A stretch of DNA of 64,000 bases from an uncultured Oscillospiraceae bacterium (lineage in GTDB: Bacteria > Bacillota > Clostridia > Oscillospirales > Ruminococcaceae). Shown one piece after another: positions 27,405-35,991 of this stretch. The notes below the pieces were generated by a model. It saw only the letters and a list, made by a program, of their open reading frames with translations. It did not search any database and had not been told where the DNA came from. The DNA is taken from the NCBI GenBank assembly GCA_910588145.1, contig CAJUPO010000005.1, positions 75,508 to 139,507 on the forward strand, written 5' to 3'. Each line of letters starts with the position of its first letter. The first letter of the stretch is position 1. Position numbers and translations under genes: made by a program.

Positions 27405-27746
27405 ATGAAAAATATCGAATTTAATGATCTTGATAAATTTTTTGTCAAGAATGAACTGATACCGGCTATTTGCTATGAAGCGGATACTAAAACTGTTCTA
27501 ATGCTTGCTTATATGAATAAAGAAAGCTTGAAGAGAACACTCGAAACAGGCTATACTTGGTTCTGGAGCCGTTCAAGGCAGGAATACTGGAATAAGGGCG
27601 CTACATCAGGTCATCTACAAAAAGTAGTTAGTATTTACGGAGACTGTGATAATGATACACTTTTAATTAACGTAAAGCAAATCGGTGCAGCATGTCATAC
27701 TGGTGAATATAGTTGCTTTTTCAATAAAATCTATGAAGAAAAATAA
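27405..27746 (+). CDS. hisI: Phosphoribosyl-AMP cyclohydrolase HisI (single domain)
   Basis: HisI opens the purine ring of PR-AMP. The 113-residue protein is only the cyclohydrolase domain: LMLAYMNKESLKRTLETG, WFWSRSRQEYWNKGATSGH, the Asp/Cys metal-binding GDCDNDTLLINV and GAACHTGEYSCFF. In Bacillus and Enterobacteria this domain is fused to the PR-ATP pyrophosphatase (HisE); here the protein ends cleanly after the first domain and no hisE follows, so that step must be encoded elsewhere. It is the last gene of the his operon, 24 bases after hisF. Confidence 0.96.
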   Translation: MKNIEFNDLDKFFVKNELIPAICYEADTKTVLMLAYMNKESLKRTLETGYTWFWSRSRQEYWNKGATSGHLQKVVSIYGDCDNDTLLINVKQIGAACHTGEYSCFFNKIYEEK

Positions 27747-27801
27747 TTTTTAAGAAAAATTTTAAATTTTAGTAACAAAATTGTTATTGTCTGAATATTA
27801 T

Positions 27802-27820
27802 ATATTGAAGTATTCAATAT
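27802..27820 (+). promoter_or_regulatory. Perfect dyad upstream of the Cys-rich gene
   Basis: ATATTGAA-GTA-TTCAATAT, an eight-base perfect inverted repeat with a three-base centre, 29 bases before the AGGAGGA ribosome site (27849-27855). A smaller dyad, TAACAA-AA-TTGTTA, lies at 27773-27786. No standard sigma-A -35/-10 pair was clear. It could be an operator or a leader hairpin. Confidence 0.45.
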
Positions 27821-27863
27821 GGAAGCGTTTGAAGCTTTAATATATAATAGGAGGACTTTTTTT

Positions 27864-28658
27864 ATGAGTGAATATTCACGTTATAATGAATGTGATTCTG
27901 TTCCAATTAAGGTGAATCGGGTTTTTGACAGCTGCAGTGATAAAGATTGCGTTACTGGGGTTCCGGTTGTACTTACATCACCATTACCTGACAATATAAC
28001 TATTATTAAAAGCAAATGCATTACGGTATGCGATGTTTGCATGAGTGTTGAACCTATTCCTTTTAATAAGGGATTTTATTCAGTTGACCTTACATTTACA
28101 TTTGACGTTCAGCTTTTAGGTTATGCGACTGGTTGCAGCTGTCCTGTTCCGATAAAGGGAACTGCGTCAGTAAGCAAAAGCTGTATACTTTTTGGCAGTG
28201 AAACTAATTCAAAGACATTTTTCAGCAATGGTCAGTCTATTGGTACAACAGGTGAGTGCTGTGACACTGTAAATCCGCCGATAGCGGTCGTTCAGGCTGT
28301 ATCACCTATTGTCCTTGAATCAAAAATAACGAATTGCTGTGACTGTGATCCATGCTACGAGTCAAATTGTATGCAGAAAAGAGGTATCGTTCTTACTCTT
28401 GGTTTGTTCTATGTTGTTGAACTGATTAGACCTGTAACCATAATGGTACCGACATATGAATATACAATACCTAAAAAAGAATGCTGTGCTGATATGGATA
28501 GTCCATGTGAAATTTTTGACAAAATCAAATTTCCAACAGAGGAATTTTCACCTGCAAAGCTTGAAAATGCACCTTCAGATTCATGTCCTTGTTCCTGTCC
28601 ATATGCGCCGGTAACCCCGATTGATCTTAATCCATCGTGTGAATGTGAAAATAACTGA
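27864..28658 (+). CDS. Cysteine-rich protein of unknown function
   Basis: A 264-residue soluble protein with 24 cysteines (about 9%), many in pairs or CxC/CxxC form: NEC, DSCSDKDC, KCITVCDVC, GCSC, ECC, NCCDCDPC, ECC, SCPCSC, CEC. There is no signal peptide and no obvious membrane segment, although a hydrophobic stretch (GIVLTLGLFYVVELI) lies near residue 190. ATG 27864 has a strong AGGAGGA site, better than the upstream in-frame ATG 27819. I recall similar DSC-xDxDC proteins in spore-forming Clostridia, and the neighbour is the sporulation gene yunB, so a spore-coat or other sporulation role is possible but unproven. A metal-binding role is the alternative. No function assigned. Confidence 0.8.
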   Translation: MSEYSRYNECDSVPIKVNRVFDSCSDKDCVTGVPVVLTSPLPDNITIIKSKCITVCDVCMSVEPIPFNKGFYSVDLTFTFDVQLLGYATGCSCPVPIKGTASVSKSCILFGSETNSKTFFSNGQSIGTTGECCDTVNPPIAVVQAVSPIVLESKITNCCDCDPCYESNCMQKRGIVLTLGLFYVVELIRPVTIMVPTYEYTIPKKECCADMDSPCEIFDKIKFPTEEFSPAKLENAPSDSCPCSCPYAPVTPIDLNPSCECENN

Positions 28659-28662
28659 TATT

Positions 28663-28691
28663 AAGCGGGCGGTCTTAGATCGTCCGTTTAT
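28663..28691 (+). terminator. Terminator after the Cys-rich gene
   Basis: CGGGCGGTC (28666-28674), loop TTA and GATCGTCCG (28678-28686) form a nine-pair stem with two G-U pairs, extended by A/T pairs, followed by TTTATATATTTT. It lies just after the stop codon at 28658 and before yunB. Confidence 0.6.
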
Positions 28692-28711
28692 ATATTTTAA
28701 AGAGGTTTGTA

Positions 28712-29350
28712 ATGAGAAAAAAATCAGCAATAAATAAAAAAAGAACAGTAATTATTATTTTATTACTGTTAGTTTTTTTATTTTTATTTATTTTTTTTGA
28801 TATAAGAATAAATAATTCTTTTCAGGAACTCAGCAAATACTACTGCGGACGAAATGCTTCTGAAATAATAAGTACAAGTGTAGATGAAATACTAAGCGAA
28901 ACCAGGGCTGAATATTCTGATTTTTCTACGCTGATATATGACGAGAATGGAAAAATAGTTTCTGCGGAAACTATTACTGCCAATGTTAATTCTATTCAAA
29001 ATATGATTATCAAGAGAATAAATGAAAAGATTGCTGCCTGTTCCGACAACAAAATAGAAATTCCAGTAGGTACCGTAACTGGTTTCTATATTTTAAATGG
29101 AAGAGGACCGAATGCAAGTTTCAAGTTTATTCCCTCTGGTAATACTGAAACCAATTTGAGCAGCAGTTTTACATCAGCAGGAATTAATCAGACATGTCAT
29201 AAAATAATTTTAGACGTAACAGTCAGAACAGCAGCTATTTATCCAGGGGGAAAATCAGAATCTGAATTTACAATGAGCTGTATAATTGCAGAAACCATAA
29301 TTGTTGGTGATATACCAGAATCTTTACTTGGTATAAATTCAGTCGTTTAA
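28712..29350 (+). CDS. yunB: Sporulation protein YunB
   Basis: YunB is a mother-cell (sigma-E) sporulation protein in Bacillus whose biochemical role is not known. The 212-residue product has one N-terminal membrane anchor (a long run of I, L, V and F in about residues 13-31) and then the family stretches YCGRNASEIIS, IPVGTVTGFYILNGRGP and SSFTSAGINQTCHKIILDV. Ribosome site AAAGAGG. Its 3' end overlaps the convergent nrdG by 12 bases (29339-29350). Confidence 0.88.
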   Translation: MRKKSAINKKRTVIIILLLLVFLFLFIFFDIRINNSFQELSKYYCGRNASEIISTSVDEILSETRAEYSDFSTLIYDENGKIVSAETITANVNSIQNMIIKRINEKIAACSDNKIEIPVGTVTGFYILNGRGPNASFKFIPSGNTETNLSSSFTSAGINQTCHKIILDVTVRTAAIYPGGKSESEFTMSCIIAETIIVGDIPESLLGINSVV

Positions 29351-29866
29351 TGATGAGATAACGGTTTTACCGCTTTTAAGTGATTCTTGTACGTCGATTA
29401 TCCGCTGATTTTCTGATCCTCTAAATTGAAGCATTAAATTTTTTTGGCTTTCAATAAATTCTCCATCTACAAGAATATCAATTGATTTCAGCATATCATC
29501 TGAATATTCAGATTTAATTTTTGATGTTTTAAGAAGATCATTTTCAAACTTATAACCGGTATAGCACCAAATGCTTTTATTTGGGTATATGCTTTTAATT
29601 CTTTTTAAGAGCAATGAAAGTTCCTTTTGATTTTCAGGTTCAAAGGGTTCACCTCCAAGAAGGGAGAAACCTGAAATGTAATCAGGGGATAAAGCTGTAA
29701 TTATTTCTTTACATACTACTTCGTTAAATGCTTTTCCGTAATTAAAATCCCAAGTTTCAGAGTTAAAGCATCCCTTACAATGATGTGTACATCCTGAAAC
29801 AAAAAGCGAAACCCGAACCCCTGGACCGTTAGCAATATCTGTTTTTTTTATAGATGCATAATTCAT
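29339..29866 (-). CDS. nrdG: Anaerobic ribonucleotide reductase activating protein NrdG
   Basis: NrdG is a radical SAM enzyme that generates the glycyl radical on NrdD. The 175-residue protein has the CxxxCxxC cluster motif as SGCTHHCKGCFN, preceded by GPGVRVSLFVSGC, and GFSLLGGEPFEPEN with the SAM-binding GGE. It is transcribed after nrdD, from which it is separated by 46 bases holding a hairpin. AGGAGAATTTT before ATG is the ribosome site. Convergent overlap with yunB is noted separately. Confidence 0.96.
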   Translation of the reverse strand: MNYASIKKTDIANGPGVRVSLFVSGCTHHCKGCFNSETWDFNYGKAFNEVVCKEIITALSPDYISGFSLLGGEPFEPENQKELSLLLKRIKSIYPNKSIWCYTGYKFENDLLKTSKIKSEYSDDMLKSIDILVDGEFIESQKNLMLQFRGSENQRIIDVQESLKSGKTVISSLND

Positions 29867-29881
29867 AAAATTCTCCTAAAT

Positions 29882-29908
29882 AGATAAAAGCGTGATTTCT
29901 CACGCTTT
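29882..29908 (-). terminator. Hairpin between nrdD and nrdG
   Basis: On the minus strand AAAGCGTGA, a GAAA tetraloop and TCACGCTTT form a perfect nine-bp stem (29887-29908) followed by TATCTATTT. It sits between the two genes of one operon, so it probably acts as a partial terminator or mRNA stabiliser that makes nrdG less abundant than nrdD. Confidence 0.6.
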
Positions 29909-29912
29909 ATTT

Positions 29913-32078
29913 TTATAGATGCATAACACGTTCTTTTATCTCTTGTGTGCGTCCCTGATTCCAAAATTGCGTACCAATATATCCGCAAGTTCTTCTTGCA
30001 ACATTCATCTGATCTTCATCGGTGTTTCCGCAGTTAGGACATTTCCATATTAGTTTGCCATGTGTATCGGAAACAATTTGAATTTCGCCGTCAAAACCGC
30101 ACATACGGCAGTAATCACTTTTGGTATTCAGTTCTGCGTACATAATATTATCATATATATGCTGCATAACTGAAATTACAGCTTCAATATTATTCTGCAT
30201 ATTTGGTACTTCAACATAGCTGACAGCTCCGCCTGGAGAGAGCTTCTGGAATTTTGCTTCGAAGCTTAGTTTTGAAAAAGCGTCAATTTCTTCAGTTACA
30301 TGAACATGATAGCTGTTAGTTATATAATTTTTATCTGTAACGCCTTTTATAATGCCAAATCTTTTCTGAAGGCATTTAGAAAATTTATATGTTGTAGACT
30401 CAAGGGGAGTTCCATATAAACTAAAATCAATATTAGTTTCTTCTTTCCATTTACGGCATGCTGCATTCAGAAAATGCATAATTTCAAGGGCAAATGGTGT
30501 AGCTTCTGGATCAGTATGAGATTTTCCCGTCATATATCTTGTGCATTCGCAAAGACCAGCATAGCCTAAAGAAATAGTTGAATAACCATTGTATAAAAGA
30601 TTATCAATAGTTTCACCCTTTTTCAATCTTGCTAATGCTCCGTATTGCCATAATATAGGGGCAACATCTGACGGAGTTCCGAGAAGTCTTTCATGACGGC
30701 ACATTAATGCCTTTTTACAGAGATTTAACCTTTCATTAAAAATCTCCCAAAATTTATCAATATTTTTTTCAGACGAGCAAGCAATATCAACAAGGTTTAT
30801 AGTAACAACACCTTGATTAAATCTGCCGTAAAATTTGGGTTTATTGCTCTCTTTGTCTTTATATACGGTTAGAAAAGATCTGCATCCCATGCATGGATAA
30901 CAATTTCCTTCTTTATTTTCAAGCATAACCTTTTCTGAAATGTAATCCGGTACAAGTCTTTTAGCAGTACACTTAGCAGCCAGTTTGGTAATTTCCCAAT
31001 ACTTTGTACCTTCGCGTATATTGTTATCCTGAAGTACATAGATAAGCTTAGGGAATGCAGGAGTGATATATACTCCCTTTTCATTTTTTACGCCAAGTAT
31101 TCTTTGTTTAAGCATTTCTTCAATAACAAGTGCTAAATCATCACGAAGCTGTCCTTCTTCTACCTCATTAAGGTACATAAATACAGTTACAAACGGAGCC
31201 TGTCCGTTTGTAGTCATAAGGGTAATAACCTGATACTGAATCATCTGTACGCCGCGTTTGATTTCCTCTTTAACTCGCATTTCAGCAATTTCATTAATTT
31301 TATCTTCATTTAAAGGAAGACCAGCAGTTTCAAATTCATTTTTTACTATTTTTCTAAGCTTCTGTCTGCTGACATTAACAAATGGCGCTAAATGAGAAAG
31401 AGTAATACTCTGACCGCCATACTGTGAACTTGCAATTTGAGCAATGCTTTGAGTAGCAATATTACATGCTGTGGAAAAGCTTTTGGGACGTTCGATCATT
31501 GTTTCACTTATAACCGTTCCGTTTTGGAGCATATCCTCAAGATTTACCAGGCAGCAATTATGCATATGCTGCGCAAAGTAATCAGCATCATGAAAATGAA
31601 TTATTCCATTTTCATGTGCTCTGACAATTTCTTCAGGAAGCAGAAAACGTTTTGTTATATCCTTGCTTACCTCACCAGCCATATAATCACGCTGAACGCT
31701 GTTTATTATAGGATTCTTATTTGAATTTTCCTGTTTGACTTCTTCATTATTGCATTCGATAAGACTAAGTATCTGATCATCGGTTGAATTAGACTTACGC
31801 ACAAGACTTCTTTTATATCGATAAGTGATATATTTTCTTGCCACTTCGAATGCGTGCTTATTCATAATCTCATTTTCAACAAGATCCTGAATTTCTTCAA
31901 CGCTGAGTGTTCTGTTTACACTGGAGCAGATATTCTGTACTTTATCAGAAATTTCATTTATGTCATTATCAGAAAGTTGCTCATTTTCAACCGCTTCTTT
32001 ATTAGCTTTTGAAACAGCCGCAATTATTTTGGAAATGTCAAAACCAACTTCCGTGCCGCTTCTTTTAATGATTTTCAT
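29913..32078 (-). CDS. nrdD: Anaerobic ribonucleoside-triphosphate reductase NrdD (class III)
   Basis: NrdD reduces NTPs to dNTPs without oxygen using a glycyl radical. The 721-residue protein has an N-terminal ATP-cone allosteric domain (about 1-90), the GHDADYFAQHMHNCC-like HFHDADYFAQHMHNCCL active-site region, FYGRFNQGVVTINLV, a C-terminal four-Cys zinc site (CRMCGFDGE and CPNCG) and the glycyl-radical loop RRTCGYIGTQFWNQGR. ATG at 32078 follows TTTAGGAGGAGCC. It is under two NrdR boxes. No class I or II reductase is in the window, fitting a strict anaerobe. Confidence 0.97.
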   Translation of the reverse strand: MKIIKRSGTEVGFDISKIIAAVSKANKEAVENEQLSDNDINEISDKVQNICSSVNRTLSVEEIQDLVENEIMNKHAFEVARKYITYRYKRSLVRKSNSTDDQILSLIECNNEEVKQENSNKNPIINSVQRDYMAGEVSKDITKRFLLPEEIVRAHENGIIHFHDADYFAQHMHNCCLVNLEDMLQNGTVISETMIERPKSFSTACNIATQSIAQIASSQYGGQSITLSHLAPFVNVSRQKLRKIVKNEFETAGLPLNEDKINEIAEMRVKEEIKRGVQMIQYQVITLMTTNGQAPFVTVFMYLNEVEEGQLRDDLALVIEEMLKQRILGVKNEKGVYITPAFPKLIYVLQDNNIREGTKYWEITKLAAKCTAKRLVPDYISEKVMLENKEGNCYPCMGCRSFLTVYKDKESNKPKFYGRFNQGVVTINLVDIACSSEKNIDKFWEIFNERLNLCKKALMCRHERLLGTPSDVAPILWQYGALARLKKGETIDNLLYNGYSTISLGYAGLCECTRYMTGKSHTDPEATPFALEIMHFLNAACRKWKEETNIDFSLYGTPLESTTYKFSKCLQKRFGIIKGVTDKNYITNSYHVHVTEEIDAFSKLSFEAKFQKLSPGGAVSYVEVPNMQNNIEAVISVMQHIYDNIMYAELNTKSDYCRMCGFDGEIQIVSDTHGKLIWKCPNCGNTDEDQMNVARRTCGYIGTQFWNQGRTQEIKERVMHL

Positions 32079-32099
32079 AATTGGCTCCTCCTAAACAAA

Positions 32100-32174
32100 A
32101 CACAACATATTGTGTTGATTACAATCGAATAAACACTACATATAGTATTATAGCATAAAAATGTAAAAAGTCAA
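32100..32174 (-). promoter_or_regulatory. nrdD promoter with two NrdR boxes
   Basis: On the minus strand: TTGACT (plus 32169-32174), a 16-base spacer and TATAAT (plus 32147-32152). Two 16-base palindromes match the NrdR consensus ACAC-W-A-N-ATAT-W-GTGT: ACACAACATATTGTGT (32100-32115) and ACACTACATATAGTAT (32133-32148). Their start-to-start distance is 33, near three helical turns as known for NrdR site pairs, and the upstream box overlaps the -10. NrdR repression is therefore strongly suggested. Confidence 0.85.
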
Positions 32175-32277
32175 GGATAAATATATAAGATTTTTTATGC
32201 TTTCTTTTGTAGGATTTACTTATTGACAAAGTGAATTTAGCGTATGTATCTTCATTGTCATATTATTATGAAATTTA

Positions 32278-33963
32278 TTATTTCTTTTTATATGAATTTT
32301 TTCTGTTGTCTTTATTAGATCTTCTTTTTCTGTAATTATCAGTATTTTTGTTCCTGAAATTATTTTTCCCTTCATACTTTCTTATAGTAATTTTGTTACC
32401 ATTTATTTTTCCATGATTAAGTGATTTTATGATATAATCCAGTTCAGAATCGGGGACTTCAACAGTAGTATGTCTGTCATGTATATCAATTTTTCCAAAG
32501 CTTTTTCCGGACATACCAGTTGCATCGACCAGAGCACCAAGAATAAAGTTAGGAGCAATTTTATGCAGGCGTCCCACATTTATATCTACCTTGGATACTT
32601 TGACGTCTGTACGCTTTCCGCCTGAATTTTTAATATCATTTCTGTATCGCACTGTTTTTACATCTGGAATATTTTTTATTTCCTTGATAACCCTTTTATT
32701 AATCAGTGCTTTGGCTATATCTTCAGCTGTCAGTCCGCTTTCAGATAGAATATTCATTAAATCATCTGTTTCGGGAAGAATATCTGAAGTACTCGCAAGC
32801 TTTACCTTATCTGATATTTTTCCAAGTTTTGCGTTTATTAAATCTTTTCTTAAAGGAAGTTCGCTTTCTGAAATTTCTGATTTAGTATACTTTGCTATTG
32901 ATTTTAGGTTGTAGATCTGTTTTTTACCGCATACAAGTGTATATGCTTTTCCGGACTTTCCGGCACGTCCTGTACGTCCAATACGATGGATATAATATTC
33001 ATTATCCTGAGGGAGATCAAAATTAAAAACAGAATCAACGCCGCTGACATCAATGCCCCTTGCAGCTACATCAGTTGCAACAAGTATAGAAGTTTTTCCG
33101 GTTTTAAATTTATTCATTACTGCTGTACGCTGATTTTGCTTCATATCACCATGAAGACCGTCAGCTCTGAATCCAGCTGAAACAAGGAATTGAGTAAGAT
33201 CATCAACCATTTTTTTAGTATTGCAAAAAATCATAGATGATTTAGGAGCGTAGTAATCAAGCAGCAGGTGAAGAGCGTCAAATTTTTGCCCTGACGGAAC
33301 AGAATAATAAAATTGTTCAATGGAATCAACTGTTCTGCTTTTAGAAATAGTTTTTATCATTACAGGGTCATTCTGATATTGATTGGTTATTGCAAGTATT
33401 TCAGGAGGCATGGTTGCTGAAAAAAGTATAGTTTGTCTTTCTTCAGGGATGAATGTTAGTATTTTCTCTATATCTTCTCTGAATCCCATATTAAGCATTT
33501 CATCAGCTTCATCAAGTATTATCATTTTTAGATTTTGAAGCTTGAGCGTTCTTCTTTTAATATGATCCATTACACGTCCAGGAGTGCCGACAACAATATT
33601 AGCACCACGTTTAAGTTCAAAAATCTGCTTTTCCATACTGGCGCCGCCAAAAACTGCTGATGTTTTTACCCAGGGCATATATTTAGAAAACTTTTTTATT
33701 TCTTCTGACGCCTGAAGAGCCAGTTCTCTTGTAGGACATAGAATAAGAGTTCTGACATAATCAGTATCTTTGTCAGTCATTTCCACCGCCGGAATTCCGA
33801 AAGCGGCAGTTTTACCGGTACCTGTATTAGAGCGCCCTATTACATCGGAACCCTCTAAAATAGCAGGAATACTTTTTTCCTGAATTTCTGTCATATCAGT
33901 AAAATTCATAACATTTACAGCTTTAATAAGCTCCTGGGAAAGTTGTAGTTCTTTAAATTGCAT
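32278..33963 (-). CDS. DEAD-box RNA helicase with DbpA-type RNA-binding domain
   Basis: An ATP-dependent RNA helicase of the DeaD/CshA/DbpA group, likely acting in rRNA maturation or mRNA turnover. The 561-residue protein has the Q motif (FTDMTEIQEKSIPA), GRSNTGTGKTAAFG, PTRELALQ, GTPGRVMDH, ILDEADEML, SAT, ATDVAARGID and YIHRIGRTGRAG. The C-terminal part contains a DbpA-like RNA-binding fold (VGRLHKIAPNFILGALVDAT to IRKYEG, about 455-525) and ends in a strongly basic Asn/Arg/Lys tail. It lies 36 bases after coaBC in the same direction, so it may be the last gene of the pan-coa operon. The exact subgroup is uncertain, hence no gene symbol. Confidence 0.93.
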   Translation of the reverse strand: MQFKELQLSQELIKAVNVMNFTDMTEIQEKSIPAILEGSDVIGRSNTGTGKTAAFGIPAVEMTDKDTDYVRTLILCPTRELALQASEEIKKFSKYMPWVKTSAVFGGASMEKQIFELKRGANIVVGTPGRVMDHIKRRTLKLQNLKMIILDEADEMLNMGFREDIEKILTFIPEERQTILFSATMPPEILAITNQYQNDPVMIKTISKSRTVDSIEQFYYSVPSGQKFDALHLLLDYYAPKSSMIFCNTKKMVDDLTQFLVSAGFRADGLHGDMKQNQRTAVMNKFKTGKTSILVATDVAARGIDVSGVDSVFNFDLPQDNEYYIHRIGRTGRAGKSGKAYTLVCGKKQIYNLKSIAKYTKSEISESELPLRKDLINAKLGKISDKVKLASTSDILPETDDLMNILSESGLTAEDIAKALINKRVIKEIKNIPDVKTVRYRNDIKNSGGKRTDVKVSKVDINVGRLHKIAPNFILGALVDATGMSGKSFGKIDIHDRHTTVEVPDSELDYIIKSLNHGKINGNKITIRKYEGKNNFRNKNTDNYRKRRSNKDNRKNSYKKK

Positions 33964-33999
33964 TTAAAAGTCCTTTCAAATTTAAGTGATTAACATCAC

Positions 34000-35196
34000 T
34001 TACATAGTTGTTAAATTCAGAGCGGCGTCAAGAATTTTATCAGCTGCTTTTTCCTTTGACATCTTTGGAAGTGCAGTATGATTTTCTTTAGTAATAAGCG
34101 TCAGTACATTGGTATCAGTACCGAATCCGGCACCCTGACAGTATAGATCATTTGCTGCTATCATATCACAGCCTTTTTTTTCTAATTTTGCTTTTGAGTT
34201 TTCAAGAAGATTTTCAGTTTCCATGGAAAATCCGCATATAACTTGACCTTTGCGTTTTTTCTTACAAATACTTTCAAGAATATCAGAAGTACGTTCAAGA
34301 TCTATTTTTATTTCATTTCCGCTTTTTTTAATTTTATTTTTGGCTGATTTAATCGGCTTATAGTCGGCAACTGCCGCTGCCATAATAATAATATCAGCAT
34401 TTTCATGTAGTTTCATTACAGCTTCATACATTTCTGAAGCTGTTTCAATTTCAATCGTATTTACAAATGGGGGAGGGGAAATAGAGGTTTTTCCGGTAAC
34501 GAGTGTTACTTCTGCACCCCTCAGCATAGCCCTGTTTGCAATGGCATAGCCCATTTTTCCAGTAGAATGATTGGTTATAAATCTAACTGGATCAATAGAT
34601 TCCCTTGTGGGACCGGCAGTAATCAGTACACGTTTTCCTTTAAGGTCTTTTGGGCAGCAAACAGATTTTAGAATATATGAAATCAGAACATCTTCTGAAG
34701 CCATTCTTCCAGTACCAATATCTCCGCATGCAAGGCGGCCGCTTTCTGGCTCAATTATTTCCCAATTAAATTTTGATAGGCGATTAAGATTTTCCTGTAC
34801 AACAGGATTAGTGTACATATTTGTATTCATAGCAGGGGCAATGAGTTTTGGGCATTTGCATGCCATTGCAGTAGTAGTGAGAAAATCATCAGCTAATCCC
34901 CAAGATAATTTTCCTATTACATTTGCAGTAGCAGGTGCAATAATAAGAAGATCAGCTTTATTGGCAGCTGAAATATGCTTGACATCATATTGAAAATTTC
35001 TATCGAACGTATCAATCATACATTTATTCTTGGTAATTGTTTCAAGAGTCAGCGGTGTTATAAACTTACAAGCATTTTCTGTCATCATAACACTGACATC
35101 AGCATTCATTTTTACAAGAGTACTGCAAAGACCTGCAATTTTATATGCTGCGATTCCTCCTGTTATTCCTACAAGGATATTTTTACCTTTGAGCAT
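34000..35196 (-). CDS. coaBC: Bifunctional phosphopantothenoylcysteine decarboxylase / phosphopantothenate-cysteine ligase CoaBC
   Basis: CoaBC joins cysteine to 4'-phosphopantothenate with CTP and then decarboxylates the product to 4'-phosphopantetheine. The 398-residue protein has the FMN-dependent CoaC half (LVGITGGIAAYKI, DVKHISAANKAD with the catalytic His, APAMNTNMY, RLACGDIGTGRMA with the catalytic Cys) and the CoaB half (VLITAGPTRESIDPVRFITN, STGKMGYAIA, MAAAVADYKP, KKKRKGQVICGFSMET). It overlaps coaX by 14 bases. With panBCD and coaX, the operon covers pantoate to phosphopantetheine. Confidence 0.96.
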   Translation of the reverse strand: MLKGKNILVGITGGIAAYKIAGLCSTLVKMNADVSVMMTENACKFITPLTLETITKNKCMIDTFDRNFQYDVKHISAANKADLLIIAPATANVIGKLSWGLADDFLTTTAMACKCPKLIAPAMNTNMYTNPVVQENLNRLSKFNWEIIEPESGRLACGDIGTGRMASEDVLISYILKSVCCPKDLKGKRVLITAGPTRESIDPVRFITNHSTGKMGYAIANRAMLRGAEVTLVTGKTSISPPPFVNTIEIETASEMYEAVMKLHENADIIIMAAAVADYKPIKSAKNKIKKSGNEIKIDLERTSDILESICKKKRKGQVICGFSMETENLLENSKAKLEKKGCDMIAANDLYCQGAGFGTDTNVLTLITKENHTALPKMSKEKAADKILDAALNLTTM

Positions 35197-35974
35197 TAAT
35201 ATAAGCCTCCTTGTTTTGGTTGAAAATTAAACTCAATCCTTTGATCAGCAAATATTCATCAGTAATAACCTTATGACGGCAAAATGGAATTATTGCAGAC
35301 ATATTTCCGCCGGTCGCAATTATTTTAGGCTTATACCCGAGTTCATTTGATATTCTATCAAAAAGGCCGTCTAAGCATGCGGCATTCCCGTAAACTATGC
35401 CGTTTTGAATTGAACTCACTGTATCTTTTCCGATAATAGTATCCATAAATTTTGGAAGCTTAATTTGTGGAAGCTGAGCAGTATTATGTATGAGCGCATT
35501 CATTGCTGTTCGAACTCCAGGTAGAATCAGCCCTCCGATAAATGCTCTGTTATTATCGATTACAGAAATTGTTGTTGCAGTTCCCATATCAGCAATAATA
35601 AGAGGTGCACCGTATTCGTAAAGTCCCGCAGCAGCGTCAGCTATACGGTCGCTTCCTAAAGCTTCAGGATTTTTTAATGCAATGCTAAAATCATAATGTA
35701 ATTTTGAATTTACAATGAGAGGCATTATACCGATAGAATTTATAATAGCTTTTTGAAGTACATCGGTCATCAGGGGGACAACCGATGATATAATAGCTCC
35801 ATTTATATCGGTAGAAAAGATACCGTTGCTCTTCATAATATTATTTATCTTTTCAGTATAGTTTATTTCAATCTCAGAAGAATCGGTTAATGAACGATCA
35901 TGTGATGTTATCTTATTATTTTTAATAAAACTGATAACAACAGTTGAATTTCCGACATCAACAGCTAAAAGCAT
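35183..35974 (-). CDS. coaX: Type III pantothenate kinase CoaX
   Basis: CoaX phosphorylates pantothenate, is not inhibited by CoA and is unrelated to CoaA. The 263-residue ASKHA-fold protein starts MLLAVDVGNSTVVISFI with the DxGNT-type phosphate motif, and has NPEALGSDRIADAAAG, LIIADMGTATTISVID and FIGGLILPGVRTAMNAL. Ribosome site CCGGAGG before the ATG. It lies 17 bases after panD and overlaps coaBC, placing CoA precursor synthesis and its first kinase in one transcript. Confidence 0.95.
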   Translation of the reverse strand: MLLAVDVGNSTVVISFIKNNKITSHDRSLTDSSEIEINYTEKINNIMKSNGIFSTDINGAIISSVVPLMTDVLQKAIINSIGIMPLIVNSKLHYDFSIALKNPEALGSDRIADAAAGLYEYGAPLIIADMGTATTISVIDNNRAFIGGLILPGVRTAMNALIHNTAQLPQIKLPKFMDTIIGKDTVSSIQNGIVYGNAACLDGLFDRISNELGYKPKIIATGGNMSAIIPFCRHKVITDEYLLIKGLSLIFNQNKEAYINAQR

Positions 35975-35991
35975 ATTTTATCCTCCGGAAG

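Noticed and set aside
27405..27746. hisI considered as a truncated bifunctional hisIE
   Set aside because: The protein ends just after the cyclohydrolase domain, and the following bases show no remains of a HisE-like sequence in any frame.
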